A DNA stretch of 64,000 nt, taken from the NCBI RefSeq assembly GCF_000023025.1, contig NC_012997.1, positions 1,410,764 to 1,474,763 of the forward strand. The letters are read 5' to 3'. The stretch comes from Teredinibacter turnerae T7901. GTDB lineage: Bacteria; Pseudomonadota; Gammaproteobacteria; Pseudomonadales; Cellvibrionaceae. Both the position numbers and the translations under genes were made by a program. Positions 45,725 through 54,699 of this stretch are shown here, piece by piece; position 1 is the first letter of the stretch; the number at the start of each line of letters is the position of its first letter. The notes below the pieces were generated by a model, which was not told the origin of the DNA, ran no database searches, and worked only from the letters and a program-made list of their open reading frames with translations.

Positions 45725-46839
45725 AAATATTAGTGTTGGCATATAAATTTCCACATTTAGAAGATTCAGCTGTAGTAAGTGGAGAAGTTAAAAATCCATT
45801 TAATTTTTGTATCGAGATGGTATCGCAAGGTCACGAAGTGTCGGTGTTAACCATTGATTCAGTAGACAAGGGGATGGATCTGTCTCTTTGGGGAATAAAC
45901 ATTGCTGTACTTCCTGATTTAAAGCTAAAAGGAGTTATACGCTATCTCTATCGAGCATATTCGGTGAAGAGATGGCTTGATAAAAACTACAGTAAATACG
46001 ATTTAGTACACTCTCATGCAGCCTTCTTGGGGTTGGGTGCGCTGTTTTCAATCAATCTGAGTACTACTAAATTCATTTCTACACCGCATGGTACAAATGT
46101 GCCTGAAATAGGGACCGAACTAGGAACTAATTTGGTCGATTATTTAAAATGGATTAATGCTTGGCTACAAATGAAGCTGGACTCTGTAGTTTATCGGAAG
46201 TCATTATTGTGTGTAAGTGTGTCTAGATATCAAATAGAAGAAATGCAAAAAATATATGGGATTGATCGATCTAGAATTGTCGTTATTTATAACGGAGTTT
46301 CTGATAAGTACGATAGTGGATCAAGCCTTAATGATCGTGAATACGATTTTTTGTTCGTTGGAAGAGCAGCAAAAAAGAAAGGGTTGGATTTGATTATAAG
46401 TTTAGCTGAATATTACTCTAGCAAGACATTTAAAGTTGTGTTGGGAACTCGCAGGTTTCAGACGGTGGGAGAGCAGGTTATTGATCGCATTTGTTCTATA
46501 AAGAATATAGATGTGGAATGGTCCGTAGTAGAATCCAAAATGCCGGCGATATTCGCATCAGCGAAACTTCTTATAGTTCCGTCTCGAGGTTACGAATCTT
46601 TGCCTACGGTTATTCTGGAGGCCATAAGATCTAAAACTAGAGTTGTGGCCACGCGCGCATGGGGGAATCCTGAAGTAATTTTAGATGAGCGACTAATGTT
46701 TTCGGAAGATAATGTCCAAGAAATCATAGATGCAATAGATTACGCTGAATCGCTTGGAAATATTTGGATAGAAAGCAAATACTGTGTAAAGTCTATAGGT
46801 TCTGAAGTTTCGGAGCTGCTTCGATTGGTTGAGGGTTGA
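45721..46839 (+). CDS. GT4-family glycosyltransferase
   Basis: 372 residues, overlapping the previous gene by ATGA. The N-terminal domain begins MKILVLAYKFPHLEDSAVVSG and has the GT4 SHAAFLGLGAL stretch near 98; the donor domain has FVGRAAKKKGLDLIISLAEY near 217 and ESLPTVILEAIRSKT near 295. The third transferase of the set, so with wecA and wecG-like genes the repeat unit could have about five sugars. Specificity unknown. Confidence 0.84.
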   Translation: MKILVLAYKFPHLEDSAVVSGEVKNPFNFCIEMVSQGHEVSVLTIDSVDKGMDLSLWGINIAVLPDLKLKGVIRYLYRAYSVKRWLDKNYSKYDLVHSHAAFLGLGALFSINLSTTKFISTPHGTNVPEIGTELGTNLVDYLKWINAWLQMKLDSVVYRKSLLCVSVSRYQIEEMQKIYGIDRSRIVVIYNGVSDKYDSGSSLNDREYDFLFVGRAAKKKGLDLIISLAEYYSSKTFKVVLGTRRFQTVGEQVIDRICSIKNIDVEWSVVESKMPAIFASAKLLIVPSRGYESLPTVILEAIRSKTRVVATRAWGNPEVILDERLMFSEDNVQEIIDAIDYAESLGNIWIESKYCVKSIGSEVSELLRLVEG

Positions 46840-46846
46840 GTGTCAT

Positions 46847-48124
46847 ATGCATAATATTTTATTGTTAGATTTTGCTTCTGAAATGAACAGGGGTGACGCT
46901 GCCATGCAGGAAGCAATTTTGGATATCGTCGAAGATGTGTATCCTAACGCTGAAAAAAGCATAGTTAGTGTGTATGGAGAAAATCAGGAAACAGCATTCA
47001 CGGACCATTTTGACTGCTCGGCTCTTCATGACGTCGACATTTGCCCTGGAGTAAGAAATAGTTTTAATCCATTGTCAAGCCAGTTCAAAAATCTAGGCAA
47101 CAAAAAACTTCGTTCGCTTTTTGGAATTTTGTTTGCTTACTTCCAGTTGGTCATTTATTTTCTAAGCTTAAAAACCATATTTTTCGGACCTGGTAAGCGG
47201 GCACTTTCAAAAATCGCAAGTGCTGATGCTGTTTTGTGGAATGGGAGGAACTTCAGGAATAGGAATGGTATAGGTGAAATATATGATATGTTCGCAATGC
47301 TTCTCCATCCTTTTTACTGTTTGGTTTTAAAAAAGAAGACTTACGCTATTGGCGTATCAATATGGCCGTTAAGATATGCTATTTCAAGAATAATGCTCCG
47401 GTTTGTGCTTAGCCGGTGTGTATATGTTACTGCACGAGAATCATACTCACTTGAGTACGCGCAGAAAAAGCTTGGCTTGAAGAACGTTAAATTGGCCCCC
47501 GATCTATCTTTCTACTTCATCAACAAGTATCGAAATGAGGACGATATTGCTAGAGATCCCAAGTTAGTATCATTTACTTTGGTCGACTGGAAAGAAAGTG
47601 GATTGATTGCTAGGCAGCGTTATAAAGATTCGATTGCGGCATTGATGAAACATTTATTATGTGCCGGTTACAGAGTTCAGGTTGTTCCACAGGTATATTA
47701 TGAGTGGGAAGGTTATGTTGGCTTGCTCTCGGAGATCTATCAGGAGCATCCTGATCTAAATGGAAAGTTAATAGAAATAAAATCTTATTTGAGTCCGAAA
47801 GAATTATTTGCAGAGTATCGAAAGTCTGCTTGCTTAATTGCTACACGCATGCATTCTGCTATTTTTGCGCTGACCCATATGTGCAAAGTAATTTGTGTGC
47901 CCTACGATGCTGGCGCAAAATGGCATATTGTTAGCGATATGGGCTTAGATGTTAAATACATGATCAGCTATTCAGAGATAGCGCCTAAAGTCCTTGTTGA
48001 TGCCTTTGAAAATATAATAAACGATAACGGTTTACATGACAAAATTGTTGAAAATCTGCCAGCTTTGATTTCAGGTTCTTCTAGTCCAATTGAAGGTGTT
48101 TTGAAATCGTCGGAAGCTCAGTAA
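46847..48124 (+). CDS. Polysaccharide pyruvyl transferase family protein
   Basis: Would add a pyruvate ketal from phosphoenolpyruvate to a sugar of the repeat unit. The start MHNILLLDFASEMNRGDAAM shows the family's N-terminal N-x-G-D pattern, and SKRLVLIATRMHSAI-like sequence appears as ACLIATRMHSAIFALTH near 340, the conserved R-x-H substrate-binding segment. The ATG at 46847 is my choice, since upstream codons overlap the preceding gene without a good site. The family call is firm; the ketal chemistry is inferred. Confidence 0.78.
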   Translation: MHNILLLDFASEMNRGDAAMQEAILDIVEDVYPNAEKSIVSVYGENQETAFTDHFDCSALHDVDICPGVRNSFNPLSSQFKNLGNKKLRSLFGILFAYFQLVIYFLSLKTIFFGPGKRALSKIASADAVLWNGRNFRNRNGIGEIYDMFAMLLHPFYCLVLKKKTYAIGVSIWPLRYAISRIMLRFVLSRCVYVTARESYSLEYAQKKLGLKNVKLAPDLSFYFINKYRNEDDIARDPKLVSFTLVDWKESGLIARQRYKDSIAALMKHLLCAGYRVQVVPQVYYEWEGYVGLLSEIYQEHPDLNGKLIEIKSYLSPKELFAEYRKSACLIATRMHSAIFALTHMCKVICVPYDAGAKWHIVSDMGLDVKYMISYSEIAPKVLVDAFENIINDNGLHDKIVENLPALISGSSSPIEGVLKSSEAQ

Positions 48125-48150
48125 GAAGTTGAGCAGTTATAGGCGAATAA

Positions 48151-49353
48151 ATGCGAAGACTTATATGGCTTATCTCATTCTCCACTTTAGGTAATGTTGT
48201 AGCGTTTCTGTCTGCACCACTGATTGCGATTTTATATGGTGCAAAAATAATGGGAGAGCTTGCAAGCATAATTAGTATCGGTTCGCTGTTTGTAGTGCTT
48301 TGTACTTTTCGAGTTGAGCTAGGAGTTGCTTCGGGTGATGAGTTACTGCGTAAAGCGGTGCCCGCTTTTATAGTTTTTTCTTTGATAGTAACAAGCGTTG
48401 CTAGTCAATTTATTCCTATAAATTCACTTGTATTCACAATTTTCGTTATTCTTCAGTCATCATATCTTCTTCTCTCATCAGTTTTGGTTGCGGATGATAA
48501 GTTCAAGCTTCTGGGTTTTTTAAGATTTCTGCGAAGTTTTATTGTTGTGATTTTGCAGCTTCTATTTTTCTACTTTTTTGCCGATCTTGGGTATACCTTG
48601 GGATTGGTTTTAGGGTTGCTGTTGGTCGTAATTGCTTTGTGTGTCAATGTCAAATCTGACTGTCTGAATTTCTACGAAAACATCAGGCGGTTTTCAGTTG
48701 GCTACTTCCCAGTTATTAGAAGCTATTTAAGTTTCAATATGCCTTACTCGTTTCTTATTATATTCATAAGTGCTTTTCCGGTTATTTATTATTCCACTAT
48801 AGAGAAAAATCTTTTGCTGGTTGGAAATGTAGCGTTGGCAGAACGAATAATAGGAACACCATTTAATATGCTGAATCAGTCAATTCGAGATGTGATGATG
48901 AAGTCGGTGGGATCGTTTAGAATTAGGGTGTGGTTTGTTTTAAGCCTTTTTGCGTTAGCGTTGTTTGTGGTTGGTGTCTCTGATTTTGTTGAGTTATTAT
49001 TTAATTTCGTTCCAAATTCTTTTATGCACGAATGGGGATTGTTTGTTGATTTTGCACCTTATGTGTTTTGTTTTTACGCTTCAATGTTATCTGGCGTGAC
49101 TGCGGTCGTGCTGCTTGTGAAGGTTAATAAGCAGCAATTTCTTTTGTTATATTCGGTTTTTCTTGCAATAGTATTATTTGTTTTTGTAATGGTTCAGAAT
49201 CATACATATGTTCTAGACGTTAGCTTTGTTCGCGCTTACTATGCATCAATTGCTCTCCTAAACTTTATTTTCGCGTTTTCGATAAACTACCTATTTCGTG
49301 ATTATGGGGTAGTTCTGGAGGGCGCGGACGTAGGTGCTGAACAAGCGCCATGA
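48151..49353 (+). CDS. wzx: Wzx-type polysaccharide flippase
   Basis: Inner-membrane protein of about 400 residues with roughly twelve helices (for example FSTLGNVVAFLSAPLIAILYG at the start and GTPFNMLNQSIRDVMMKSV in the middle, the polysaccharide-synthesis family pattern). It would turn lipid-linked repeat units to the periplasmic face for Wzy. The name is based on topology and locus position. It shares the AT-rich composition of this region. Confidence 0.83.
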   Translation: MRRLIWLISFSTLGNVVAFLSAPLIAILYGAKIMGELASIISIGSLFVVLCTFRVELGVASGDELLRKAVPAFIVFSLIVTSVASQFIPINSLVFTIFVILQSSYLLLSSVLVADDKFKLLGFLRFLRSFIVVILQLLFFYFFADLGYTLGLVLGLLLVVIALCVNVKSDCLNFYENIRRFSVGYFPVIRSYLSFNMPYSFLIIFISAFPVIYYSTIEKNLLLVGNVALAERIIGTPFNMLNQSIRDVMMKSVGSFRIRVWFVLSLFALALFVVGVSDFVELLFNFVPNSFMHEWGLFVDFAPYVFCFYASMLSGVTAVVLLVKVNKQQFLLLYSVFLAIVLFVFVMVQNHTYVLDVSFVRAYYASIALLNFIFAFSINYLFRDYGVVLEGADVGAEQAP

Positions 49354-49459
49354 CTTGCATACGGTAATTCAAGTTCAAGAATCCAACTATAAGCTAGAAG
49401 GTTCCTTTTCAAATGAATTAGCTAACCTTCTAAATGTGAAATAAAAATAGGAAAGGAAA

Positions 49460-50158
49460 GTGGGTAAATACATATCTAAAGTAGTATCCAGTGTAGTAGA
49501 GTCCTTGTTTAACCTGGTTTTAAGAGAAAATATCAATACGGTGCGCTGGCGAAATGCAGTAAATGAGTCTGTGGCATTTATTGAAAAAAATGCCCCTCAG
49601 GCACAGGTATTCAGCAAAAGGGGTGACTTGCTAGATTGGGCTGTAGATAAGCTGCCATTGGAGGGGGATGTTTTGGAGTTCGGTGTGTTCAAGGGTGACA
49701 GCTTAAATAGAATATCAAAGAGGTTGTTAAATGGGAGTAAATCAAACAAGGTTTACGGTTTTGATGCTTTTGAAGGGCTTCAAGAAGATTGGGTGGGGCA
49801 CAGGTGGGGGAAAGGGGCCTTTAGTACAAATGGAAAATTGCCTAAAATACAGCGTAACGCTGAATTAAAAGTTGGATGGATTCAGGATACGCTACCTCCT
49901 TTTCTGGAGGGAATGGAGTCTAATCAAATTGGCCTCATCCATATTGATACAGATACCTATACTCCGGCAAAATTAATATTGACGCTAACAAAAGACGTTT
50001 TGCAACCCGGTACACTAATCTTATTTGACGATTTTTTTGGGTACCCAGGCTGGAAATATGGTGAATATAAAGCTTATAAAGAGTGTCTTTCGGATGTTGA
50101 TCACTGTTTTTTAGGGTTTAGCAATAATCAGGCTCTTGTTTTGATTGGTAAGGTCTGA
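49460..50158 (+). CDS. TylF/MycF-like class I methyltransferase
   Basis: 232 residues, start GTG at 49460 after AGGAAAGGAAA. Residues 70-100 hold the SAM site (EGDVLEFGVFKGDSLNRISK), and the metal-binding Asp residues of the TylF group appear in HIDTDTYTPAKLIL near 155 and LFDDFFGYPGW near 183. Such enzymes O-methylate sugars, so it may cap or decorate the polymer. It overlaps the next gene by 14 bases. Confidence 0.78.
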   Translation: MGKYISKVVSSVVESLFNLVLRENINTVRWRNAVNESVAFIEKNAPQAQVFSKRGDLLDWAVDKLPLEGDVLEFGVFKGDSLNRISKRLLNGSKSNKVYGFDAFEGLQEDWVGHRWGKGAFSTNGKLPKIQRNAELKVGWIQDTLPPFLEGMESNQIGLIHIDTDTYTPAKLILTLTKDVLQPGTLILFDDFFGYPGWKYGEYKAYKECLSDVDHCFLGFSNNQALVLIGKV

Positions 50159-50987
50159 ATATTTTAGAAAACTATTCGAGCCTTTTGTATTTTATAGGGT
50201 GCATTATTGTTGGTCATGCTGGCAGCGATTATTCGATTGCCTATTTTTTTCGCAAGATTTGGTTGGCGAAGTGAATATAATTACGTTTCTTAGAGGCCGT
50301 TATGTCCAAGTGGCTAGATTAATTGATGCAGGGAATCTTTTGCCTGGAGCATATATTTATATTAATCCTTTTAATTATTTTATGTTGCGGCGTTGGGCTA
50401 GTAAGTTTGATTATGCTTATTATCGAGTCGATGGTATTTATTTAACTTTTATCCTAAAAGTGTTTTTGGGTCGTAGTATTCTTGTCGCGCGCCAGTCCTT
50501 TGATCTGACATCTCTAGCTCCAGTAGTTTTGGGTTATAGCGAGCGAGAACAGCATAAAGTTTTTGTTGCGGGTGGTAAGCCCGGTGATGCGGATCAATTT
50601 ATTCAATACTTTTCTCAACTTTATCCCCGTATAAAATGGATAGGAAGTTGCGATGGATATAGGCCTGAAAGTGAAATACTTTCTATCATATCAGAATCAG
50701 GTGCTGATATGGCCCTTTTAGGGTTGGGCAATTTAAAGCAGGAGCGTGTGGCGTGTAGTTTGGCTCAATCAAATCCAAGCGGGTATTATTTTACATGTGG
50801 AGCATTCATCTCGCAGTCCGCGAATGGTAAAGCTTTAAGTTACTATCCGGATTGGATAAACCGTTATCATCTTCGTTGGGCATACCGTTTTGTAAATGAG
50901 CCCCACGTCATAAAGCGAGTGGCAATATATTATCCAATTTTTTTGTTGTTGTTTCTTTATGATGTAATCAAGAATCAGCGTGTTTGA
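50145..50987 (+). CDS. WecG/TagA/CpsF-type glycosyltransferase (GT26)
   Basis: 280 residues. The family pattern is visible in FVAGGKPGDADQFIQYFSQ near 145, ALLGLGNLKQERVA near 195 (the G-x-G-x-x-K/P-Q-E motif), and GAFISQSANGKALSYYPDWI with RWAYRFVNEP near 235-258. These enzymes add ManNAcA or related sugars to the lipid-linked GlcNAc in the second step, so it may act directly after WecA. The C-terminal hydrophobic tail, YYPIFLLLFLYDVI, is a membrane contact. Start uncertain. Confidence 0.8.
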   Translation: MVRSEYFRKLFEPFVFYRVHYCWSCWQRLFDCLFFSQDLVGEVNIITFLRGRYVQVARLIDAGNLLPGAYIYINPFNYFMLRRWASKFDYAYYRVDGIYLTFILKVFLGRSILVARQSFDLTSLAPVVLGYSEREQHKVFVAGGKPGDADQFIQYFSQLYPRIKWIGSCDGYRPESEILSIISESGADMALLGLGNLKQERVACSLAQSNPSGYYFTCGAFISQSANGKALSYYPDWINRYHLRWAYRFVNEPHVIKRVAIYYPIFLLLFLYDVIKNQRV

Positions 50988-51129
50988 TCAAATTTTTCGC
51001 GGCTTGTGCCGGGCTATTGTTGTTGTGACTATCTGTTGTGTTGGCAGCTTCGTTTGGGGTAAGGATAAATTTGCGTTTGATTTCGAGAGTATCGCATTAA
51101 TGATTAGCGAAAAAGATACTGTTCCTTAG
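50980..51129 (+). CDS. Possible 49-residue exported or membrane peptide
   Basis: A GTG at 50980 opens a frame of 49 codons, MFDQIFRGLCRAIVVVTICC and onward to VP before TAG. Residues 9-27 are hydrophobic and could be a signal or membrane helix. It overlaps the end of the preceding gene by eight bases. There is no clear ribosome site, and it could equally be the remnant of a larger gene. Confidence 0.28.
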   Translation: MFDQIFRGLCRAIVVVTICCVGSFVWGKDKFAFDFESIALMISEKDTVP

Positions 51130-51155
51130 ATGCTTAATATGTTTATTAAATTTTA

Positions 51156-52469
51156 GTGTTTGTGAAAATCTCGGGTGTTTTAATTGGTAAACGATCTGTG
51201 CGCTTGACATTTTATACGGTATGGCTCTATAGTTTCATTGGGTTGATTTTCATAATGCCCATCTCTATTGGGTCTATTCGCCTGCTAAATGAGCCAGTAA
51301 TGATTATCTCATTGCTTGTCAGTTGCATGCTTATATTAGTTTACGGCAATCGAATTAGTAAATCGACATTTTTTTTTCTTTTAGTAAACTTAGTTTTTAC
51401 GCTGCTATTTATTTTAATATTAATATTTAGCGTTGATGCTGATTTTTTGTTGAAGGATTTCGTAGAGTGCTTAAAGCCTACAATTTACGCACTGATATTT
51501 ATTAGCGGATGGTTGCTTAGTAAACGTTATTCGCAAGATCAGGCGGTTCGATTTATCCTGATTGCAGGAGTATTGTCTGTATTGTTTTCGTATCTTGTGT
51601 TCTATCCCGCAGCATATCCTCTGGTTGATTTGTACAAAGCGCGACAATCAACTGCTGAAAATCCTTTTCATTTTTTTAGGTTCAGTGGAACGCTAGGATA
51701 TCCAGGCGGATTTGGATATTGGTTGGTATTTGTTATGCAGGTATCGTTGCTGCAGTTATATAGAGGTGTGACAGCGAAAAAATTGTTTTTGTTGCAATAT
51801 GGTTTCTTGCTTTCCGGTTTGATTTTAAGTGGCTCTCGTGGAGCTCTCTTAATATATATTATTGTTAATTTGATGACAGTTGTTTCGATTCCGCGTCATC
51901 GTGTTTCATGGGTTGTCACGTTTTTTATTTTTTGGGGGTTGGTTCTTTTCCTGGGTTTGCTGTTTTTTATTGATGTAGAATTACAGGCCATAAAGCACTT
52001 CCAAGCCGTTTTGGACGCCCCTTCTGGTGGAACATTTCAGCATAGAGCTAGCGAGCTACAAGGTCTCATTCTATCTTTATCGCAGGGTTATTTGTTGGGG
52101 CATGGGCCAAGCAATTCAGAAATATTGGATGCACACGGGCCTATAGAATCTGTATACTATTTTTATGGCTATAAATTTGGGTTAGTTGGTTTGGTATGTT
52201 ATTTTTTTTGGGTTTCACTTGTAGCATTTATTTACTTTCGGCTTATTATTGCTAACCAAAAATTAAATTTGACATTCTTTTTTTGCTTATGGGCTTTGAT
52301 AAATATGGTTGTTGCGGGTGTAAGTAATTCAATTACTGAAGAGTATAAAAGTTTCTATATGTTTTTCTTGTTGTTAGGGTTCACGTCTGGCGGAATTTTG
52401 GACTCGAGTTCAATGCAGAGTAAGCGCCAATCCAACCCCATCCTATATAAGGATGGCATTCCAAGGTAA
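51156..52469 (+). CDS. O-antigen polymerase/ligase-type membrane protein (Wzy-like)
   Basis: 437 residues with about ten helices. The Wzy_C-type region includes SGSRGALLIYIIVNLMTVV near residue 227 and HGPSNSEILDAHGPIESVYYFYG near 310, split by the periplasmic loop. Polymerase is more likely than ligase because of the locus content. The last 15 codons, from KRQSNPILYKDG on, are coded by the end of the IS66 remnant that begins at 52420, so the native C-terminus was lost or altered by the insertion. The start codon is probably GTG at 51156 or 51162. Confidence 0.72.
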   Translation: MFVKISGVLIGKRSVRLTFYTVWLYSFIGLIFIMPISIGSIRLLNEPVMIISLLVSCMLILVYGNRISKSTFFFLLVNLVFTLLFILILIFSVDADFLLKDFVECLKPTIYALIFISGWLLSKRYSQDQAVRFILIAGVLSVLFSYLVFYPAAYPLVDLYKARQSTAENPFHFFRFSGTLGYPGGFGYWLVFVMQVSLLQLYRGVTAKKLFLLQYGFLLSGLILSGSRGALLIYIIVNLMTVVSIPRHRVSWVVTFFIFWGLVLFLGLLFFIDVELQAIKHFQAVLDAPSGGTFQHRASELQGLILSLSQGYLLGHGPSNSEILDAHGPIESVYYFYGYKFGLVGLVCYFFWVSLVAFIYFRLIIANQKLNLTFFFCLWALINMVVAGVSNSITEEYKSFYMFFLLLGFTSGGILDSSSMQSKRQSNPILYKDGIPR

Positions 52470-52543
52470 TAGAGCTTCAACATTCTCAGCTCTTTGCACA
52501 TTGGGTAGATATTTAAAAACGTGAGTTAAATAATCGTAGATAT
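52443..52543 (-). pseudogene. Fragment of IS66 TnpC C-terminus, inverted
   Basis: Read on the minus strand, the bases give DYLTHVFKYLPNVQ ... VEALLPWNAILI and a stop, matching the last 33 residues of the intact-ended transposase at 53400-53502 (NYLTHVFKELPNAQ ... VEALLPWNANLV). It is therefore the end of a second, opposite IS66 copy, of which nothing else remains. Confidence 0.85.
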
Positions 52544-52623
52544 GTAAGCGCCAAACGAACCCCTCCCTATACTGGCTAAAATCAATTACGTAACGTAAAG
52601 GCTCCATCCAACGAGGAGCCCCC

Positions 52624-53502
52624 ATGCCCAACAAAAAGTACAACTGGCCCCAGCTCTTTGCTGACTATGAGCAATCGGGCCTGTCCCAAACAGAATTCTG
52701 TCTTCACTTGGACGAAACGCCGCTACAAGTGTTGGATGAGCCGGGTAAAACCGCTCAAAGCAAAAGTTACATGTGGGTCATGGCACATGACGGTGAACAA
52801 CCCGCCTGCATCTTCCATTACGCAGACAGTCGCGGCCAACAAATCCCGCTTAACCTATTAAGTGCCGAAAACACCGCCATTATGGTTGATGGTTATGAGG
52901 GGTATCAAAAAGCCTGTGACGACTACGGTATTACGCGCTTAGGGTGCTGGGCCCATGCCCGGCGTAAGTTTAAAGAGGCGCAAGATCTCCAGAAAAAGGG
53001 AAAAACTGGCAAAGCGGATCAGGCACTGGCCTTTATCCGGCGTCTTTATGCCATCGAAAAACGTATAAAAGACGAACCGCCCGATAAACGCTTTGCGATT
53101 CGAGACAAAGAAGCTGCGCCTGTCCTCAAAAAACTCAAAGACTGGATGGAAAAGAGCCTCCACACTGTGCCACCAAAAACGGCGGTCGGCAAGGCGTTGG
53201 TGTATCTCAATAATCAGTGGGGCCGGCTGGTTGCCTATCTGGAGGACGGTCGATATCCCATGGATAACAACGCCGCTGAACGCGCCATCAGGCCATTCAC
53301 CATTGGCCGTAAGAACTGGTTGTTGAGTAAAAGTCAGGCAGGGGCGAAAGCCAGCGCAAACCTCTATAGTCTAATAGAAACCGCTAAAGCTAATAAACTC
53401 AATCTCTACAACTATTTAACGCACGTTTTTAAAGAGCTACCCAATGCGCAGAGCATTGAGGATGTTGAAGCTTTATTACCTTGGAATGCCAACCTTGTGT
53501 AG
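52624..53502 (+). CDS. IS66 TnpA-TnpC chimeric transposase
   Basis: 292 residues. The first 28 (MPNKKYNWPQLFADYEQSG and following) are the start of the small IS66 protein TnpA. From LDETPLQVL the sequence is the C-terminal half of the transposase TnpC, with the Asp of LDETP, the Asp of MVDGYEGYQ and the Glu of NNAAERAIRPF, the expected DDE triad. TnpB and the TnpC zinc-binding and N-terminal part are missing. The joint is in frame. A normal TnpC has about 510 residues. Whether the product is active is unknown; more likely it is a relic. Confidence 0.85.
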   Translation: MPNKKYNWPQLFADYEQSGLSQTEFCLHLDETPLQVLDEPGKTAQSKSYMWVMAHDGEQPACIFHYADSRGQQIPLNLLSAENTAIMVDGYEGYQKACDDYGITRLGCWAHARRKFKEAQDLQKKGKTGKADQALAFIRRLYAIEKRIKDEPPDKRFAIRDKEAAPVLKKLKDWMEKSLHTVPPKTAVGKALVYLNNQWGRLVAYLEDGRYPMDNNAAERAIRPFTIGRKNWLLSKSQAGAKASANLYSLIETAKANKLNLYNYLTHVFKELPNAQSIEDVEALLPWNANLV

Positions 53503-53635
53503 GGTGGGGTTGGATTGGCGCTTACCGTTTTTCAGCGCATATCATTCAGTCTGGCGGGTATGTCCATATTGACCTTGTTGACCGATTATAAAACAATATA
53601 CAAGAGGCTTCCGCTGTCGTTTCTCCGCTTTCGAG

Positions 53636-54637
53636 CTAAAGCTGTTTGTAATCCTTGTACCAGTTTACAAATTGAACCACTCCATCGTATATATCCACTG
53701 CGGGCTTATGTTGTGTGGCCTTAGTCAATGCATCAATATCTGCATAAGTCCTAACCACATCCCCTGCCTGCATCGGTAACAATATTTTCTCCGCTTTTTT
53801 GCCACACGCTTGCTCTATAGCATCTATAAATGTCGCCAGCTCCACCGGGTTGTTGTTCCCAATATTGTATATCCGGTAGGGTGCCCGGCTGGTGGAGGGG
53901 TTGCTGCCCTCGTCATCCGGGTTGGGTGTGGGTATCACGTTTTGAATACGTAAAATGCCTTCGACAATATCGTCTATGTAGGTAAAGTCGCGTTGCATTT
54001 TTCCTTTGTTAAACACCTTTATCGGTTCGCCTTTTAAAATGGCTTCGGTAAATAGCCAAGGTGCCATATCCGGGCGACCTGCTGGGCCGTACACGGTAAA
54101 AAAGCGTAATCCAGTGGTCGGTATGTCATACAGATTTGAGTAGGCGTGGGCCATCAGCTCGTTGGACTTTTTAGTGGCGGCGTAAAGTGATACCGGGTGG
54201 TCCACGTTGTCGCTTTCGGCAAACGGCACTTTTGGGTTCATGCCGTATACGGAGCTGGACGAAGCGTATATTAGGTGCTCTACGTTGTTGTGGCGGCACC
54301 CTTCCAGAATAGTCATAGTGCCCACAACATTGCCATCAATGTATTCGAAGGGCGCGTTTATGGAATGTCTCACGCCTGCTTGCGCACCAAGGTGGATTAC
54401 CCGTTGAAATTTCTCGTTAGCAAATAGTTTGGCAACACCCTCCCGATCAGCGAGATCCATGGTCACCTGATGGTAGTTCTCGCAAGGTAGGAGTTTTTCC
54501 AGGCGGTGATGTTTTAACGCAGGGTCGTAATAGCTGTTCAGGTTGTCGAGGCCGAATACGTCGTGGCCTTCGTCCACAAGGCGTTTTGCGGTAGCCGCAC
54601 CGATAAATCCGGCGGAGCCAGTAACTAAATATTTCAT
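53636..54637 (-). CDS. UDP-glucuronate 4-epimerase-type NAD-dependent epimerase
   Basis: Extended SDR of 333 residues from the ATG at 54637 (MKYLVTGSAGFIGAATAKRL); upstream ATG codons give ten more without a better site. The NAD motif TGSAGFIG, the Ser in YASSSSVYG and the YAATKKSNE Tyr-Lys pair are present, and the sequence pattern DNLNSYYDPALKHHRLEKL is that of the UDP-glucuronate/CapI group. It would make UDP-galacturonate from UDP-glucuronate, the product of the ugd gene 3.7 kb away. It ends the polysaccharide region, opposite in strand to wzz-wzy. Confidence 0.87.
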   Translation of the reverse strand: MKYLVTGSAGFIGAATAKRLVDEGHDVFGLDNLNSYYDPALKHHRLEKLLPCENYHQVTMDLADREGVAKLFANEKFQRVIHLGAQAGVRHSINAPFEYIDGNVVGTMTILEGCRHNNVEHLIYASSSSVYGMNPKVPFAESDNVDHPVSLYAATKKSNELMAHAYSNLYDIPTTGLRFFTVYGPAGRPDMAPWLFTEAILKGEPIKVFNKGKMQRDFTYIDDIVEGILRIQNVIPTPNPDDEGSNPSTSRAPYRIYNIGNNNPVELATFIDAIEQACGKKAEKILLPMQAGDVVRTYADIDALTKATQHKPAVDIYDGVVQFVNWYKDYKQL

Positions 54638-54699
54638 GGAATGGGAACGTTGCCTTAAATTTTTCAAAGGCGTAGTTTAGCAGAATGCCCGCCGGGAGG

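Larger units (their letters stand above)
52420..53524 (+). mobile_element. Rearranged IS66-family remnant
   Basis: Three end sequences share the start GTAAGCGCCAA: at 52420 (forward), 52544 (forward) and, reversed, at 53524. The 981 bases from 52544 to 53524 form one element with inverted ends (CGAACCCC and CCAACCCC after the shared start). The 124 bases 52420-52543 are an inverted copy of the right end, equal to the stretch 53403-53524 reversed. No matching target duplication is seen at the outer flanks. It interrupts the 3' end of the wzy-like gene. Confidence 0.85.

Noticed and set aside
53525-53635. Coding remnant between the IS66 end and the epimerase gene
   Set aside because: A short frame continues from the IS end, but I recognise no family and it may be chance.
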